From positions 1-22,117 of the forward strand of contig JBIKRJ010000012.1 in the NCBI GenBank assembly GCA_044349205.1: a DNA stretch of 22,117 nucleotides, in the 5' to 3' direction. The notes beneath the pieces are model-generated. The model ran no database searches, had not been told where the DNA came from, and worked only from the letters and a program-made list of their open reading frames with translations. The position numbers and the translations under genes are program-made. Position 1 is the stretch's first letter. Each line of letters starts with the position of its first letter. Origin of the DNA: UBA9547 sp044349205. GTDB lineage: Bacteria; Bacteroidota; Bacteroidia; Cytophagales; UBA9547. Below, one piece after another: positions 1 to 8,246 of the stretch.

Positions 1-1001
1 ATGTGTGCCCCCGTAAATATGCCCAATGTGGTGTTGAACTGGCTGTAAAAGAGGTTGCTTTCAAACCATTTTTTGTTGTATGCTAATGAATATGAGAAGT
101 TTTTTTCCTCAAATCCCGAATTTGACAAATAATATTGGGGCGTTTTAGAATTGCCCGCCTTTTTGTAAGTGCCTTGAAAGCGCCATTGCAAGGGAATTTT
201 TACGCCCAATTTTCCTTCTAGAATAGCCGATGCTGTAGCTTGGCGATTGTTCCCCATCCCCACAAGGTTCACTTCGCCAAAAACCCCTCTTTCCGAAGGC
301 ATTTTGCGTGGCTCCACCACCACCACTCCCGCAATGGCATCGGAACCATATCTTACCACCGAAGTGCCCTTGACGACCACCAACTTGTCCGATACAAAGG
401 GGTCTATTTCGGGAGCGTGTTCGTTGCCCCATTGTTGGCCTTCTTGTCGCAACCCAGCATTCAAGGTCAACACCCTATTGCCATATAAGCCGTGTATGAC
501 GGGTTTGGCTATGGAAGTTCCCGTACGATACACCTCTACTCCAGGCAGTTCCTTTAGTGCATCGGCAAGGGAAAGACCCCGCGTTTTTTCCAAAGATTTT
601 CCATCCAATACCGAAGTGGTGTAAGTGGCCTCTACTTCCGTTTTTGCTCCATAAATCGTGACCGATTCCAACACGCAGGTATCGGTGTGCAATAGTATTC
701 TATCGTAAACGGGTTCTTCGGTAAGCTTGTATGTGGCGGTATAGGACTTGTATCCCAAGAAAGAATACACCACCACTTGTTCGCCTTGGCATAGATTTTG
801 GAGCTCAAATCTGCCTTTGGCGTCGGTCACGGTGCCCGTTTTCCCTTCTTTCAAAAAAACAGAAACCCCTTCAAATGGCATATTGGTTTCGCCATCCAAG
901 ACCATACCTCTTATTTTCAAACTGCAAACGGGCTGGGCAGCCGCCCAAAGCATCGACAGTAGCGAAACAAGAAAGATATTGGCAGGTCGCAAATTTCTCA
1001 A
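1..1001 (-). CDS. TonB-dependent outer-membrane receptor, N-terminal part (ZnuD-like plug)
   Basis: The gene runs off the left edge, so only about 333 residues are visible and the beta-barrel is missing. A signal peptide (residues 1-22, ending AAAQ) is followed by a carboxypeptidase-regulatory-like domain (about 28-105, beginning KIRGMVLDGE) and a plug domain containing VIHGLYGNRVL, NEHAPEIDPF and RYGSDAIAGVVVV. Such receptors import scarce ligands across the outer membrane using TonB energy. The plug layout (GNRV, then a DHA/EHAPEIDP-like block, then YGSxAI.GV) resembles the ZnuD zinc receptor family, so zinc or another metal is a reasonable inference but is not proven. The start is taken as TTG at 1001: it gives a proper signal peptide (MRNLRPANIFLVSLLS) and lies about 20 nt from the predicted transcription start. 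The next in-frame ATG, at 953, would remove the charged N-terminus. No partner gene is visible in the window. Confidence 0.85.
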   Translation of the reverse strand, partial: MRNLRPANIFLVSLLSMLWAAAQPVCSLKIRGMVLDGETNMPFEGVSVFLKEGKTGTVTDAKGRFELQNLCQGEQVVVYSFLGYKSYTATYKLTEEPVYDRILLHTDTCVLESVTIYGAKTEVEATYTTSVLDGKSLEKTRGLSLADALKELPGVEVYRTGTSIAKPVIHGLYGNRVLTLNAGLRQEGQQWGNEHAPEIDPFVSDKLVVVKGTSVVRYGSDAIAGVVVVEPRKMPSERGVFGEVNLVGMGNNRQATASAILEGKLGVKIPLQWRFQGTYKKAGNSKTPQYYLSNSGFEEKNFSYSLAYNKKWFESNLFYSQFNTTLGIFTGAH

Positions 1002-1026
1002 AAGGAAATAATTGATAAAGAGGGGG

Positions 1027-1056
1027 CAAAGATACGGAAGTGCGTATTTATTGCAA
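1027..1056 (-). promoter_or_regulatory. Bacteroidota-type promoter for the first TonB receptor
   Basis: On the minus strand TATCTTTG (1034-1027) matches the -7 consensus TAnnTTTG. A TTG (1056-1054) lies exactly 19 nt upstream, the expected place of the -33 element. Transcription would start near 1020, leaving a short leader before the TTG start codon at 1001. Confidence 0.6.
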
Positions 1057-1066
1057 CATTGTTGCA
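1052..1066. promoter_or_regulatory. 15-bp palindrome TGCAACATTGTTGCA, putative operator
   Basis: The two 7-bp arms are perfectly complementary around a single central base at 1059. The element covers the TTG of the predicted -33 element, so a bound dimeric repressor would block RNA polymerase. Fur-family regulators such as Zur bind palindromes of about this size. Assignment to Zur is inferred only from the ZnuD-like receptor downstream. Confidence 0.45.
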
Positions 1067-1162
1067 GATGTGGGGTGTTTTCAATGGGTGATTTTCAGTA
1101 ATTTAATAGCATTGCCAAATATTTGTGCCTTGGTTTATGGAATGGTTTGGCATCGACCTTTT

Positions 1163-2374
1163 TCACAACTTTTGGAGGTACGAGTTGAACCAATCAAAAA
1201 CATCGAGTAGCATGGGCACCACTCCTGTTTCGTGATTTTTTCCTGGTAGAGATACAAAACTGACATTATTCGCTCCCAATTGTTGCATGTATTTAAATGT
1301 GTTTTCACTGTCGGTGTAAGGTACAATTTCATCGGAAGTACCATGATAAAATCTTATTGGCTTCGCAGGCTTCCAATCGTATAGACTGTTGGTATTAAGG
1401 GCTGCAATAAATTTAGTATCTGTTCCCTGTTGTACTGCCTTTACAAAATTTGCCTGCAAAAGAGTGTCTAGTTTAATCGTTAACTGACTATTCACTACTC
1501 CACTTGACGTGCTGCCATCGATTAAATCTGGAATTCGTGTCGCATAAGGCTCTTGAAAAAAATAATTCAGTGGGGTGTTCCACCCATATGTTATGCGAAA
1601 GGACTGAATAATATAAGCGATGTAGTTTGGTGAAGGAAATGAGTCTTTGGCCGATATTTCATTAAAAATTCCAATCAGATTGTAACCCCCTGCACCAACA
1701 GCAGATGCAGTAAGTTCGAGCGAAACTATTGGTTCTTTTTCTATACTTTTGGCTGCCGCCATCGTTACATTTCCCCCTTGTGAATATCCTGACATAAACA
1801 GTTGCCCATTGTGGTTCGCGTTTAGCACAATCAACAATTCTTTTGCTGCTTCTATCAAATCGCGCACCGTCCTTGCCGAATACTCTGATACATAGTACGG
1901 ATGCACGATACCCAATGAACTGCCAAAGCCTATATAATCGGGGGATAAGGTTATGAAACCAACGGAGGCCATAGCACCAGTGACTAATTTTTCATAACTG
2001 CTGTTTGAAGGGGCTATCGCATTATCGAATATTGTTCCGTGATGAAATGAAAGTATAGGCCAATGCGTCCTGCCTTTCGGTATGCTAATTAGACCAGAAG
2101 CTACTATTTTCTTTCCCTTGTATAGGGTATTGTAAAATATCTTATAGTTGTTAGTTGAGTGTTTGGCTTTTTTCAACAAGGGCGCCAATTCAGGTTGAAA
2201 GATTTGAAGCGTTGCATAGGTGCTCGCTTGGGTCGAATCGACAAGTGCATACGAATGTAAATAGCTGATTTTGGGCTCGGATTGTGGCGCTATTATTTCT
2301 TCTGTCTTTTTTTTGCAAGACAATATGGGCAATGCCAAAAGGATGACTACACTATATAAGCCTTTGTAAATCAT
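1163..2374 (-). CDS. Alpha/beta-hydrolase lipoprotein (secretory-lipase-like)
   Basis: A 403-residue lipoprotein with signal peptide MIYKGLYSVVILLALPILSC; the lipobox cysteine is residue 20 and is followed by KKK. The hydrolase core shows the oxyanion-side FHHGT (110-114), the nucleophile elbow GYSQG with Ser198, the acid Asp348 in GTSDEIVPY and the catalytic His381 in GKNHETG, so the Ser-Asp-His triad looks complete. The overall layout (HHGT, SPDYIGFG, GYSQGG) is that of bacterial secretory lipases and related esterases. The substrate is unknown; an ester or lipid is likely. It begins 22 nt after the end of the flavoprotein gene and is probably co-transcribed with it. The membrane face it sits on cannot be read from the sequence. 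Confidence 0.85.
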   Translation of the reverse strand: MIYKGLYSVVILLALPILSCKKKTEEIIAPQSEPKISYLHSYALVDSTQASTYATLQIFQPELAPLLKKAKHSTNNYKIFYNTLYKGKKIVASGLISIPKGRTHWPILSFHHGTIFDNAIAPSNSSYEKLVTGAMASVGFITLSPDYIGFGSSLGIVHPYYVSEYSARTVRDLIEAAKELLIVLNANHNGQLFMSGYSQGGNVTMAAAKSIEKEPIVSLELTASAVGAGGYNLIGIFNEISAKDSFPSPNYIAYIIQSFRITYGWNTPLNYFFQEPYATRIPDLIDGSTSSGVVNSQLTIKLDTLLQANFVKAVQQGTDTKFIAALNTNSLYDWKPAKPIRFYHGTSDEIVPYTDSENTFKYMQQLGANNVSFVSLPGKNHETGVVPMLLDVFDWFNSYLQKL

Positions 2375-2396
2375 CTTTTACAAGATTTAATGTTTG

Positions 2397-3350
2397 TTAC
2401 AATGTAATGTATTTTTTCAGGATAAAATATTCGTTCACAATATCTTGAACAACTTCAATAGCTGTCTCACTCCTATTAACCATCGCCGCAATCTGGCCTA
2501 TTTCTAGTTCGCCCTCTTCCAAATCGCCTTCAAATATCCCGCGTTTTGAACGGCCTTTTCCCAACAAGTTTTTTAGTTCCTCGGCTGACGCTCCTTTCAT
2601 TTCCAATTCCTTGACCTGTTGGTAAAAAGTGTTTTTTACCATTCTTACCGGATTCAGTTTTTTCAAAACCAACTCGGTTTGACCTTCTTCAACCTCGCAT
2701 ATTTTTTGTTTGAAATGGTCGTGTGCCGACGATTCGACCGAGGCTGCAAACCTTGTACCTATTTGTACGCCTTCCGCTCCTAGGGCAAAAGCGGCCAACA
2801 TGCTTCTTCCCGAATACACGCCACCGGCGGCAATAATCGGAATGTCGAGTTTTTCTTGCAACATTGGAATAAGACAAAATGTGGTGGTTTCTTCCCTGCC
2901 ATTGTGCCCGCCCGCCTCAAATCCCTCGCCCACAACCGCATCGGCGCCCACATCTTGGGCTTTCAGCCCAAATTTTACGCTGGACACGACATGTATTACC
3001 TTCCCTCCTTTTTCTTTGAGCCAAGGTGTCCATGTACCTGGGTTTCCCGCCGATGTGAATACAATTTGCACCCCTTGCTCTACCACTATTTGCATTAATT
3101 TGTCGATGTCGGGATAGATTAAAGGGACATTTACGGCAAAAGGCTTGGTTGTCGCTTCTTTGGTTCTGACTATATGTTCTCGCAACACATCGGGTCGCAT
3201 AGACCCCGCCCCTATTATTCCTAATGCGCCAGCATTACTTACCGCCGAAGCCAGTCGCCAACCACTACACCATACCATTCCTGCCTGAATTATGGGGTAT
3301 TGTACTCCAAATAGTGTGGTAATCCTGTTGTTAAATTGTATGTTTTCCAT
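2397..3350 (-). CDS. Nitronate monooxygenase / FabK-like FMN-dependent oxidoreductase
   Basis: A 317-residue cytoplasmic TIM-barrel flavoprotein of the 2-nitropropane dioxygenase family. Family marks are the N-terminal YPIIQAGMVW (18-27), AVSNAGALGIIGAG, the AGNPG loop (101-105), EAGGHNG with the likely catalytic His149, and the FMN-phosphate-binding segments IIAAGGV (172-178) and GVQIGTRF (194-201). Members either oxidise alkyl nitronates to carbonyl compounds and nitrite, or act as the enoyl-ACP reductase FabK in fatty-acid synthesis. Sequence reading alone does not separate the two, and length fits both. It is the first gene of a two-gene unit with the lipoprotein hydrolase downstream and is divergent from the gene at 3445. 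The start is ATG at 3350. Confidence 0.85.
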   Translation of the reverse strand: MENIQFNNRITTLFGVQYPIIQAGMVWCSGWRLASAVSNAGALGIIGAGSMRPDVLREHIVRTKEATTKPFAVNVPLIYPDIDKLMQIVVEQGVQIVFTSAGNPGTWTPWLKEKGGKVIHVVSSVKFGLKAQDVGADAVVGEGFEAGGHNGREETTTFCLIPMLQEKLDIPIIAAGGVYSGRSMLAAFALGAEGVQIGTRFAASVESSAHDHFKQKICEVEEGQTELVLKKLNPVRMVKNTFYQQVKELEMKGASAEELKNLLGKGRSKRGIFEGDLEEGELEIGQIAAMVNRSETAIEVVQDIVNEYFILKKYITL

Positions 3351-3444
3351 ATTCGAATCGTAATAACGAGTGGTTACAATTTATTTTGCTTAATTTGTTG
3401 GGTAGTATCACTTTTAGTATTTTGCTTCTACAAATTCTTGTAAA

Positions 3445-4887
3445 ATGTCTAAGTTAAAGAATATTATCAAACAGCTCTCAGACAAAGACAGCCAAGAGAT
3501 TTACAATTCTCTGATAAACAGCAATGCCGAAAAATCGGCTTATTTGCTCAAATTCATGAGAGAAAAACAGTTTTCCGACAGCAAAATAATGGAAGAGCTG
3601 GAGGTAAACCACAACGCTTATTACACACTGCGGTCGCGTCTGAACCAAAAAATAGAGGAGTACCTTTTGCTTCAAATAGAAAATCCGAGAACGGATATTC
3701 TGAAAAAAGTGGCCTCGATACAAGAAATTTTCTTCACCAAAAAGAAGGCTATCATTGTGGCCTCCTTAAAAAAACTGGAAAAAGAACTGATTAATTACGA
3801 CATCTCGAGCGAGCTTACCATCGTGTACAAATACCTGAAAAGGCTTCATGCCTACTCGCCCGAAAAATATTACTACTCGCAACTATACAACAAACACGTG
3901 GCCTACATGCTTGCTTTAGATAAAGCCGAAGACCTGTTGGCCGATTATTTCAGAACACTAGAATCCTTTTTTATTCAGGGCAAACACTACAAAAACATAC
4001 AGCTTGGCTTTTTGTGCAACGAAATAAACAACGTGTGCAATTTGTACCACTCGCACCGATTGTATGTATATCAAAGTGCCGTCAACATTTATCATCGGCT
4101 TTTTATAGACGAAGACCATAACAAGGAAATAGAAAGTATAGAGGATATTTTCGACAAGGTAAACACCATTCTGGACACCTACGGACAAGACACTACTTAC
4201 TATCATTTGCACACCGTTTTCGAGTTTCTTCGCTACGAATACTCCCAACAAAAACAGCTACACGAACAAGCCGAAAAACATTACAACGAGGTAAACGACT
4301 ATGCCTCGGCACTTCTGACCAACTATGGTTTCTATACTTTTTCTCCACGCTTCCTTTTTTCGAAAATAGAGCGAAACAGAGGTTTGAACGCACTATCTGA
4401 CTTATATGAAGAAAATAAGGTGCTGTTTTTGGACTATGAAAATGACGTACACGACATTGGCCGCACTCTCATCTACATGACCTACCGCGCCGTAGTATGT
4501 TTTTTTGTGGACAAATACGAAGAGGCTGCCAAATGGCTGAACAACTTGCTTAACGAACTTAGCCTGAAAAAATACCCCGTTGCATTGCTCGACGTAAAAA
4601 TCCTTCTTGCCCTTCAGTACTGCCTAATACGCGACGAGGAATTGTATAACCAATTGGTTAGCAGCATACAAAGACAAGTTCGCATTTTGGGCAAAGACGA
4701 GTGTGGGCACATTACTTTGCTTATCAAAATGATGAAGGTAAGCATGAAGGAAACCGGCAAAAGCCGCTATTCCAAAATATCGGCATTGGTAGAACAACTG
4801 AAAAAAATAGAGCCCGAAGGCTTTTCAGTTTTGAAAATGATAAAACCCGACGAGCGTTTTGTGCAACAACTGTGCGCCGTGCAATAA
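3445..4887 (+). CDS. Helical cytoplasmic protein of unknown function (TPR-like)
   Basis: A 480-residue protein with no signal peptide, rich in Lys, Glu, Leu and Tyr and predicted almost wholly alpha-helical. I do not recognise a named family. The first 75 residues contain a segment (about 40-70, SDSKIMEELEVNHNAYYTLRSRLN) that reads like a helix-turn-helix, with two helices around EVNHN. The remainder looks like degenerate TPR-type helical hairpins (for example the stretch around YEEAAKWLNNLL). A DNA- or protein-binding scaffold is possible, but no function can be assigned. It is divergent from the flavoprotein gene. Upstream, TATTTTG at 3418-3424 is one base short of the -7 consensus. The next gene starts 72 nt downstream on the same strand. 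Confidence 0.8.
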   Translation: MSKLKNIIKQLSDKDSQEIYNSLINSNAEKSAYLLKFMREKQFSDSKIMEELEVNHNAYYTLRSRLNQKIEEYLLLQIENPRTDILKKVASIQEIFFTKKKAIIVASLKKLEKELINYDISSELTIVYKYLKRLHAYSPEKYYYSQLYNKHVAYMLALDKAEDLLADYFRTLESFFIQGKHYKNIQLGFLCNEINNVCNLYHSHRLYVYQSAVNIYHRLFIDEDHNKEIESIEDIFDKVNTILDTYGQDTTYYHLHTVFEFLRYEYSQQKQLHEQAEKHYNEVNDYASALLTNYGFYTFSPRFLFSKIERNRGLNALSDLYEENKVLFLDYENDVHDIGRTLIYMTYRAVVCFFVDKYEEAAKWLNNLLNELSLKKYPVALLDVKILLALQYCLIRDEELYNQLVSSIQRQVRILGKDECGHITLLIKMMKVSMKETGKSRYSKISALVEQLKKIEPEGFSVLKMIKPDERFVQQLCAVQ

Positions 4888-4959
4888 TCTTTTTTGTGCA
4901 ATCGCTTGCCCTACCGTTTTGGGGCATTTCTTTCTATTTTTGTTGCCAAATACGACCAC

Positions 4960-5685
4960 ATGAAACGTCTTCTTTTACTGCTTTTCTCTGTTTGCTTGTA
5001 TAATGCCGCTTTTTCCCAAGAACGATTGGGAAAACAGTCGGACGAACAAAACGAAACCAAGCGCTACAAATTTGCTTTTGAAAAAAACAAAATGGCAGAT
5101 GGTGTCAGTGTTTCCTTGCCCAAAGGTTTTCGTGCCTTGCAAGACGGCGAAACCAAACTAAAATATCCCAATTTTCACAAGCCAGTGAAAATGATGACCA
5201 GCGCCGACGAGTTGGCCGACTTTGGTTACAACATTTCATTCAACCAGTGGGGGAAAAATCTGAAGCTGCTAAAGGAATTTATGAAAGCAAACCACACGCA
5301 CTATTTCGTCGATATTCAATACCAACAAGACACTATCAAAAAAATGAACGGTAGAGATTTTGTCGTGTTGGAATTTGTTTCGTTTACACAAAATAAGGAA
5401 ACCGATCGTCAACTAGCTCCCATTCGCACCTATTCATATATGCTGTACACCGTAGAAGACAATCGGATTTTGGTATTCAATTATACTTGTCCGGCCCGCT
5501 ACATGGACAAATGGAAGCAAGCGGCGCCCCAAATCATGTCCTCTGTAAAAATTAACCCAAGTTTGGATTTAAATAATGCCACCTCGCAAGTACCCAAGAA
5601 AACGAAAGGGAAAAAAATAACCGACATTGCCAAAGGCGGAGCTACAAAAAAACCAGTAAAACCTACCGAAACCAAAGCCAAGTAA
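4960..5685 (+). CDS. Small exported protein of unknown function, Lys-rich tail
   Basis: The ATG at 4960 gives a 241-residue protein with a clear signal peptide (MKRLLLLLFSVCLYNAAFSQ, cleavage after about residue 19). A longer reading from 4894 would bury this signal and is rejected. The mature part has a single compact domain (about 45-200) with alternating strands and a final helix-like segment MDKWKQAAPQIMSSVKI. This layout resembles small PsbP/Mog1-like folds, but that is only an impression. The last 40 residues are Lys/Thr/Pro-rich and probably disordered. The protein is probably periplasmic or secreted. It ends 9 nt before tadA, so the two are probably co-transcribed. Confidence 0.8.
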   Translation: MKRLLLLLFSVCLYNAAFSQERLGKQSDEQNETKRYKFAFEKNKMADGVSVSLPKGFRALQDGETKLKYPNFHKPVKMMTSADELADFGYNISFNQWGKNLKLLKEFMKANHTHYFVDIQYQQDTIKKMNGRDFVVLEFVSFTQNKETDRQLAPIRTYSYMLYTVEDNRILVFNYTCPARYMDKWKQAAPQIMSSVKINPSLDLNNATSQVPKKTKGKKITDIAKGGATKKPVKPTETKAK

Positions 5686-5694
5686 AACCCTGCC

Positions 5695-6141
5695 GTGACT
5701 GCTCCCGAACTGCATTCCAAATTCATGGCCGAAGCGCTGAAGGAGGCCCAAAAAGCCTTTGATGATGGCGAAATTCCAGTGGGAGCTGTGGTAGTATGCG
5801 AAAATAAAATCATTGCGCGTGGCTACAACCAAACGGAACGCCTGACCGATGTAACTGCCCATGCCGAAATGATTGCCATTACTTCGGCAGCCAACTATTT
5901 AGGTGCCAAATACCTAAATGAGTGTACTTTGTATGTAACACTAGAGCCATGTGCTATGTGTGGCGGAGCCATCGGTTGGAGCCAATTGGGCACACTCGTT
6001 TTTGGAGCTCCAGACGAAAAAAAAGGCTTTAGAACGCTTAATAGCAAAATTTTGCACCCGAAAACCGAAGTTGTTTCGGGAGTAATGGCCAAAGAGTGCA
6101 GCAGCATTCTATTGGATTTTTTCCAAAAACTACGCGATTAG
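5695..6141 (+). CDS. tadA: tRNA-specific adenosine deaminase TadA
   Basis: A 148-residue member of the zinc-dependent cytidine/deoxycytidylate deaminase fold. The zinc ligands and the catalytic glutamate are present as HAE (His56, Glu58) and PCAMC (Cys86, Cys89), and GEIPVGAVVV at 25-34 is the usual TadA N-terminal strand. TadA converts the wobble adenosine of tRNA-Arg(ACG) to inosine in the cytoplasm. The start is GTG at 5695, which keeps the conserved first helix (ELHSKFMAEALKEA); ATG at 5725 would cut it. The gene follows the exported-protein gene by 9 nt. Its stop codon overlaps the stop of the convergent BtuG-like gene. A guanine deaminase of the same fold is the main alternative, but length and motifs favour TadA. 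Confidence 0.9.
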   Translation: MTAPELHSKFMAEALKEAQKAFDDGEIPVGAVVVCENKIIARGYNQTERLTDVTAHAEMIAITSAANYLGAKYLNECTLYVTLEPCAMCGGAIGWSQLGTLVFGAPDEKKGFRTLNSKILHPKTEVVSGVMAKECSSILLDFFQKLRD

Positions 6142-7253
6142 TAGAAACAAAAATTGCCGGGATTGATGCCCGCGTCAAACTTCCCAAGTTCTTGTCCGCT
6201 TGGCGAATACATATACACTTTGCCTACTTGATTATTGTCGACCGCATCGGACACGTACAGTCGGTTGGTTTTCCCGTCCAAACCCAATGCGTACAAATTT
6301 CGGGCATTACCCGTTATGAAGGGCGCTGTGACATCATTGGCATCTACCGCCATCTTGCAAACTCCCACCGACGAATATTTTTCGGTGCCGCCGCCAATGG
6401 CAGTCAGTAAAAAGTAAAGCGTATCTCGACTGTTGTTGACAAGCACATTCGAAGGAAAATTTGTTCCTGTTTCGATTGTCTTCTCAACTTTTTTGGAATA
6501 GGGATTTACATAGACAAGCCTCGTGTCGCTTTTGGATGTTTTGTAACCGCCACAGGCCACTACAATTCTGTCCCACTTGTCGACCACCATACTTTGGGCT
6601 CCTTTTCCAATGTATATGCTGTCGGTTTTGGTATCGGAAGCTGGGTCAATCACATACAAGTAGGGTTGCCAATAATTGGTTACATATACCTTGCCCAAAT
6701 GGTACAACATGCGCTCGGTCCAGCCGCTACAAGGTATTTTTTTTTCAACAGTATAGGTGTTGAGGTTTAGCACCGAAATGTTATTGGCGTACAAATCGCT
6801 CACATAGGCTTTGGAATAACTGATAGGCAAAATGTAGCGTGGGGAAATAAAACCGGAAACGGTGGCAATACTGCGAAAAGATTGCGCGTCCAATACTTCT
6901 ATTTTTTGGGAATTGTTCACCACTACATACATGCGGCCGTTCCACACTACGGCCGACTGCGCCACATCGCCCAGTTTTCGACCATTGCTTACTTTAAACG
7001 CGTCGCTGGTACACTCGGCTGTTTTGCCATTTACAAAAGTGAGACTTGCATTTTCAAATTGGAAATTGCCCTCGTTTACGACCAACACATTGGAAGAGCC
7101 TTCGGGCAAAAGCACGGGTGGGTTTTCGGGCCTTGGACTGGGTTTATCGCTTTTGCAAGCAGAAAAAAGGGTATGGCACAAGGCCATTGCCAAGTAGCAA
7201 AGCACTTTTATAAACCCATTCGGCCGAATTTTTTGTCTGTTAAAAGGCATCAT
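6138..7253 (-). CDS. BtuG-like beta-propeller lipoprotein (YncE/DUF5074 type)
   Basis: A 371-residue lipoprotein: the signal peptide ends LFSAC with the lipid-bearing Cys33, followed by SDKPSPRPENPP, a flexible linker. The rest consists of repeated propeller-blade units (for example KIEVLDAQSF, NISVLNLNTY, YLYVIDPASD, RLVYVNPYSK, RLYVSDAVDN), as in YVTN/YncE and DUF5074 proteins. Known biology: BtuG of gut Bacteroides is a seven-bladed surface lipoprotein that binds B12 very tightly and caps BtuB. Last position in a riboswitch-led operon with a BtuB-type receptor supports the same role here. Binding itself is inferred. The ATG overlaps the previous stop by 4 nt (ATGA), implying translational coupling. 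Confidence 0.75.
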   Translation of the reverse strand: MMPFNRQKIRPNGFIKVLCYLAMALCHTLFSACKSDKPSPRPENPPVLLPEGSSNVLVVNEGNFQFENASLTFVNGKTAECTSDAFKVSNGRKLGDVAQSAVVWNGRMYVVVNNSQKIEVLDAQSFRSIATVSGFISPRYILPISYSKAYVSDLYANNISVLNLNTYTVEKKIPCSGWTERMLYHLGKVYVTNYWQPYLYVIDPASDTKTDSIYIGKGAQSMVVDKWDRIVVACGGYKTSKSDTRLVYVNPYSKKVEKTIETGTNFPSNVLVNNSRDTLYFLLTAIGGGTEKYSSVGVCKMAVDANDVTAPFITGNARNLYALGLDGKTNRLYVSDAVDNNQVGKVYMYSPSGQELGKFDAGINPGNFCFY

Positions 7254-8242
7254 CTAATGACCAATTTTTCAACTTGTACACTACTTCCAACAAACAAATG
7301 AAGCAAATAAAATCCCTTTTCGAGGGAAGAAACATCGTACTGTGCCACATCGGGTAAAATCCATTCTTTTACCTTTTTTCCCGAAAAATCGGTGAGTTCT
7401 ATTTTGGAAAATTGTCCGTTTTGGGGTTTTGCCACAAAATAATAGTGGCAAGGATTGGGATATACATAGTAATTTTTTTTATGGATATTAGACAGCAAGC
7501 CTGTCGCTTCTGACACATTAAGCACGCCCACCGCATCTAAGTCGAAACCCGAAGATTCGAACTCGGTTGGCCAAGGGTCGTTTATGTATCTGCCTTTGGA
7601 ATCGGTAGTGGCATAGCGGGAATCTATGCTGCCTACCACGTCCACCACTTTTATGTGTGTAATTTTATTTACATCCAATCCCGCGCTGTCTTTCAATTCG
7701 TCCAAATCGAAGGGTGTGCCATACCTTGCGGTATATTTTCCTGCCAAATTGTGATACAAACGGGTGTCGGTAGGCTGAAAAGAAGGGACTTGGGTGGCAT
7801 TGTCGCCCACAAACTGGGCAGGAAACCGAACGAAGCGCTGCCCGTCGGAGCTTACTTCCACAAAAGCAAATTCTAAAAAGTCGAAGGAGCCGACCGTTTC
7901 CTTGAACCCGTTTTCAAATACCGCAAAATCGAAACCCTGACCATTGCTTACGGGCTTTTCGAAAGTTAAAATGGCAGCACCGCCATCGCCCAAACTGGCC
8001 CCGCCGTTGTAAACAGCAGCACTCCCCACCGCATTGTTTTCACTTCCGGCCGATGCGCGCCCTGCCGATGGGTTGGCTATGTTCATATATCCTCGGTACA
8101 AAATACAGGAACTAGCCCATTCTTTGAACACCGCGCTATCGCATTTGATGGCTGTACTGCCCGGCTGCCCCGCCCGAGGCGCAAATTGCCCATACACCAA
8201 AATGTGGGACATCAATGTGATAATAAGTGTGGCCTTTCTCAA
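7250..8242 (-). CDS. T9SS-sorted secreted protein of the B12 operon
   Basis: A 330-residue protein with signal peptide MRKATLIITLMSHILVYG and a C-terminal type A T9SS sorting domain (about 257-330, beginning YVYPNPCHYYF, ending VQVEKLVIR). The central domain (about 20-245) contains GSAAVYNGGASLGDGGAAILTF, GFDFAVFENGF and SGFDLDAVGVLN, a beta-rich composition found in uncharacterised surface proteins. I cannot name a proven function. Its place between two propeller genes in a riboswitch-controlled operon suggests a part in cobalamin capture at the surface, possibly analogous to accessory B12-binding proteins such as BtuH; this is inference. The start is TTG at 8242, four nt after the preceding stop. 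The ATG at 8212 would lose the charged part of the signal peptide. Confidence 0.75.
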   Translation of the reverse strand: MRKATLIITLMSHILVYGQFAPRAGQPGSTAIKCDSAVFKEWASSCILYRGYMNIANPSAGRASAGSENNAVGSAAVYNGGASLGDGGAAILTFEKPVSNGQGFDFAVFENGFKETVGSFDFLEFAFVEVSSDGQRFVRFPAQFVGDNATQVPSFQPTDTRLYHNLAGKYTARYGTPFDLDELKDSAGLDVNKITHIKVVDVVGSIDSRYATTDSKGRYINDPWPTEFESSGFDLDAVGVLNVSEATGLLSNIHKKNYYVYPNPCHYYFVAKPQNGQFSKIELTDFSGKKVKEWILPDVAQYDVSSLEKGFYLLHLFVGSSVQVEKLVIR

Positions 8243-8246
8243 AAAA

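Noticed and set aside
240..488. Plus-strand open frames here, one with a His-rich stretch that could suggest metal binding
   Set aside because: They lie antisense to the TonB receptor, which has a signal peptide and recognised domains; the histidines come from reading its Val/Gly codons backwards.
4935..4942. TATTTTTG as a promoter for the exported-protein gene
   Set aside because: It matches the -7 form, but no TTG lies at the right distance upstream and such T-rich matches occur by chance in AT-rich DNA.
4894..4959. Earlier start for the exported protein
   Set aside because: It would place 22 residues before a perfect signal peptide starting at ATG 4960.
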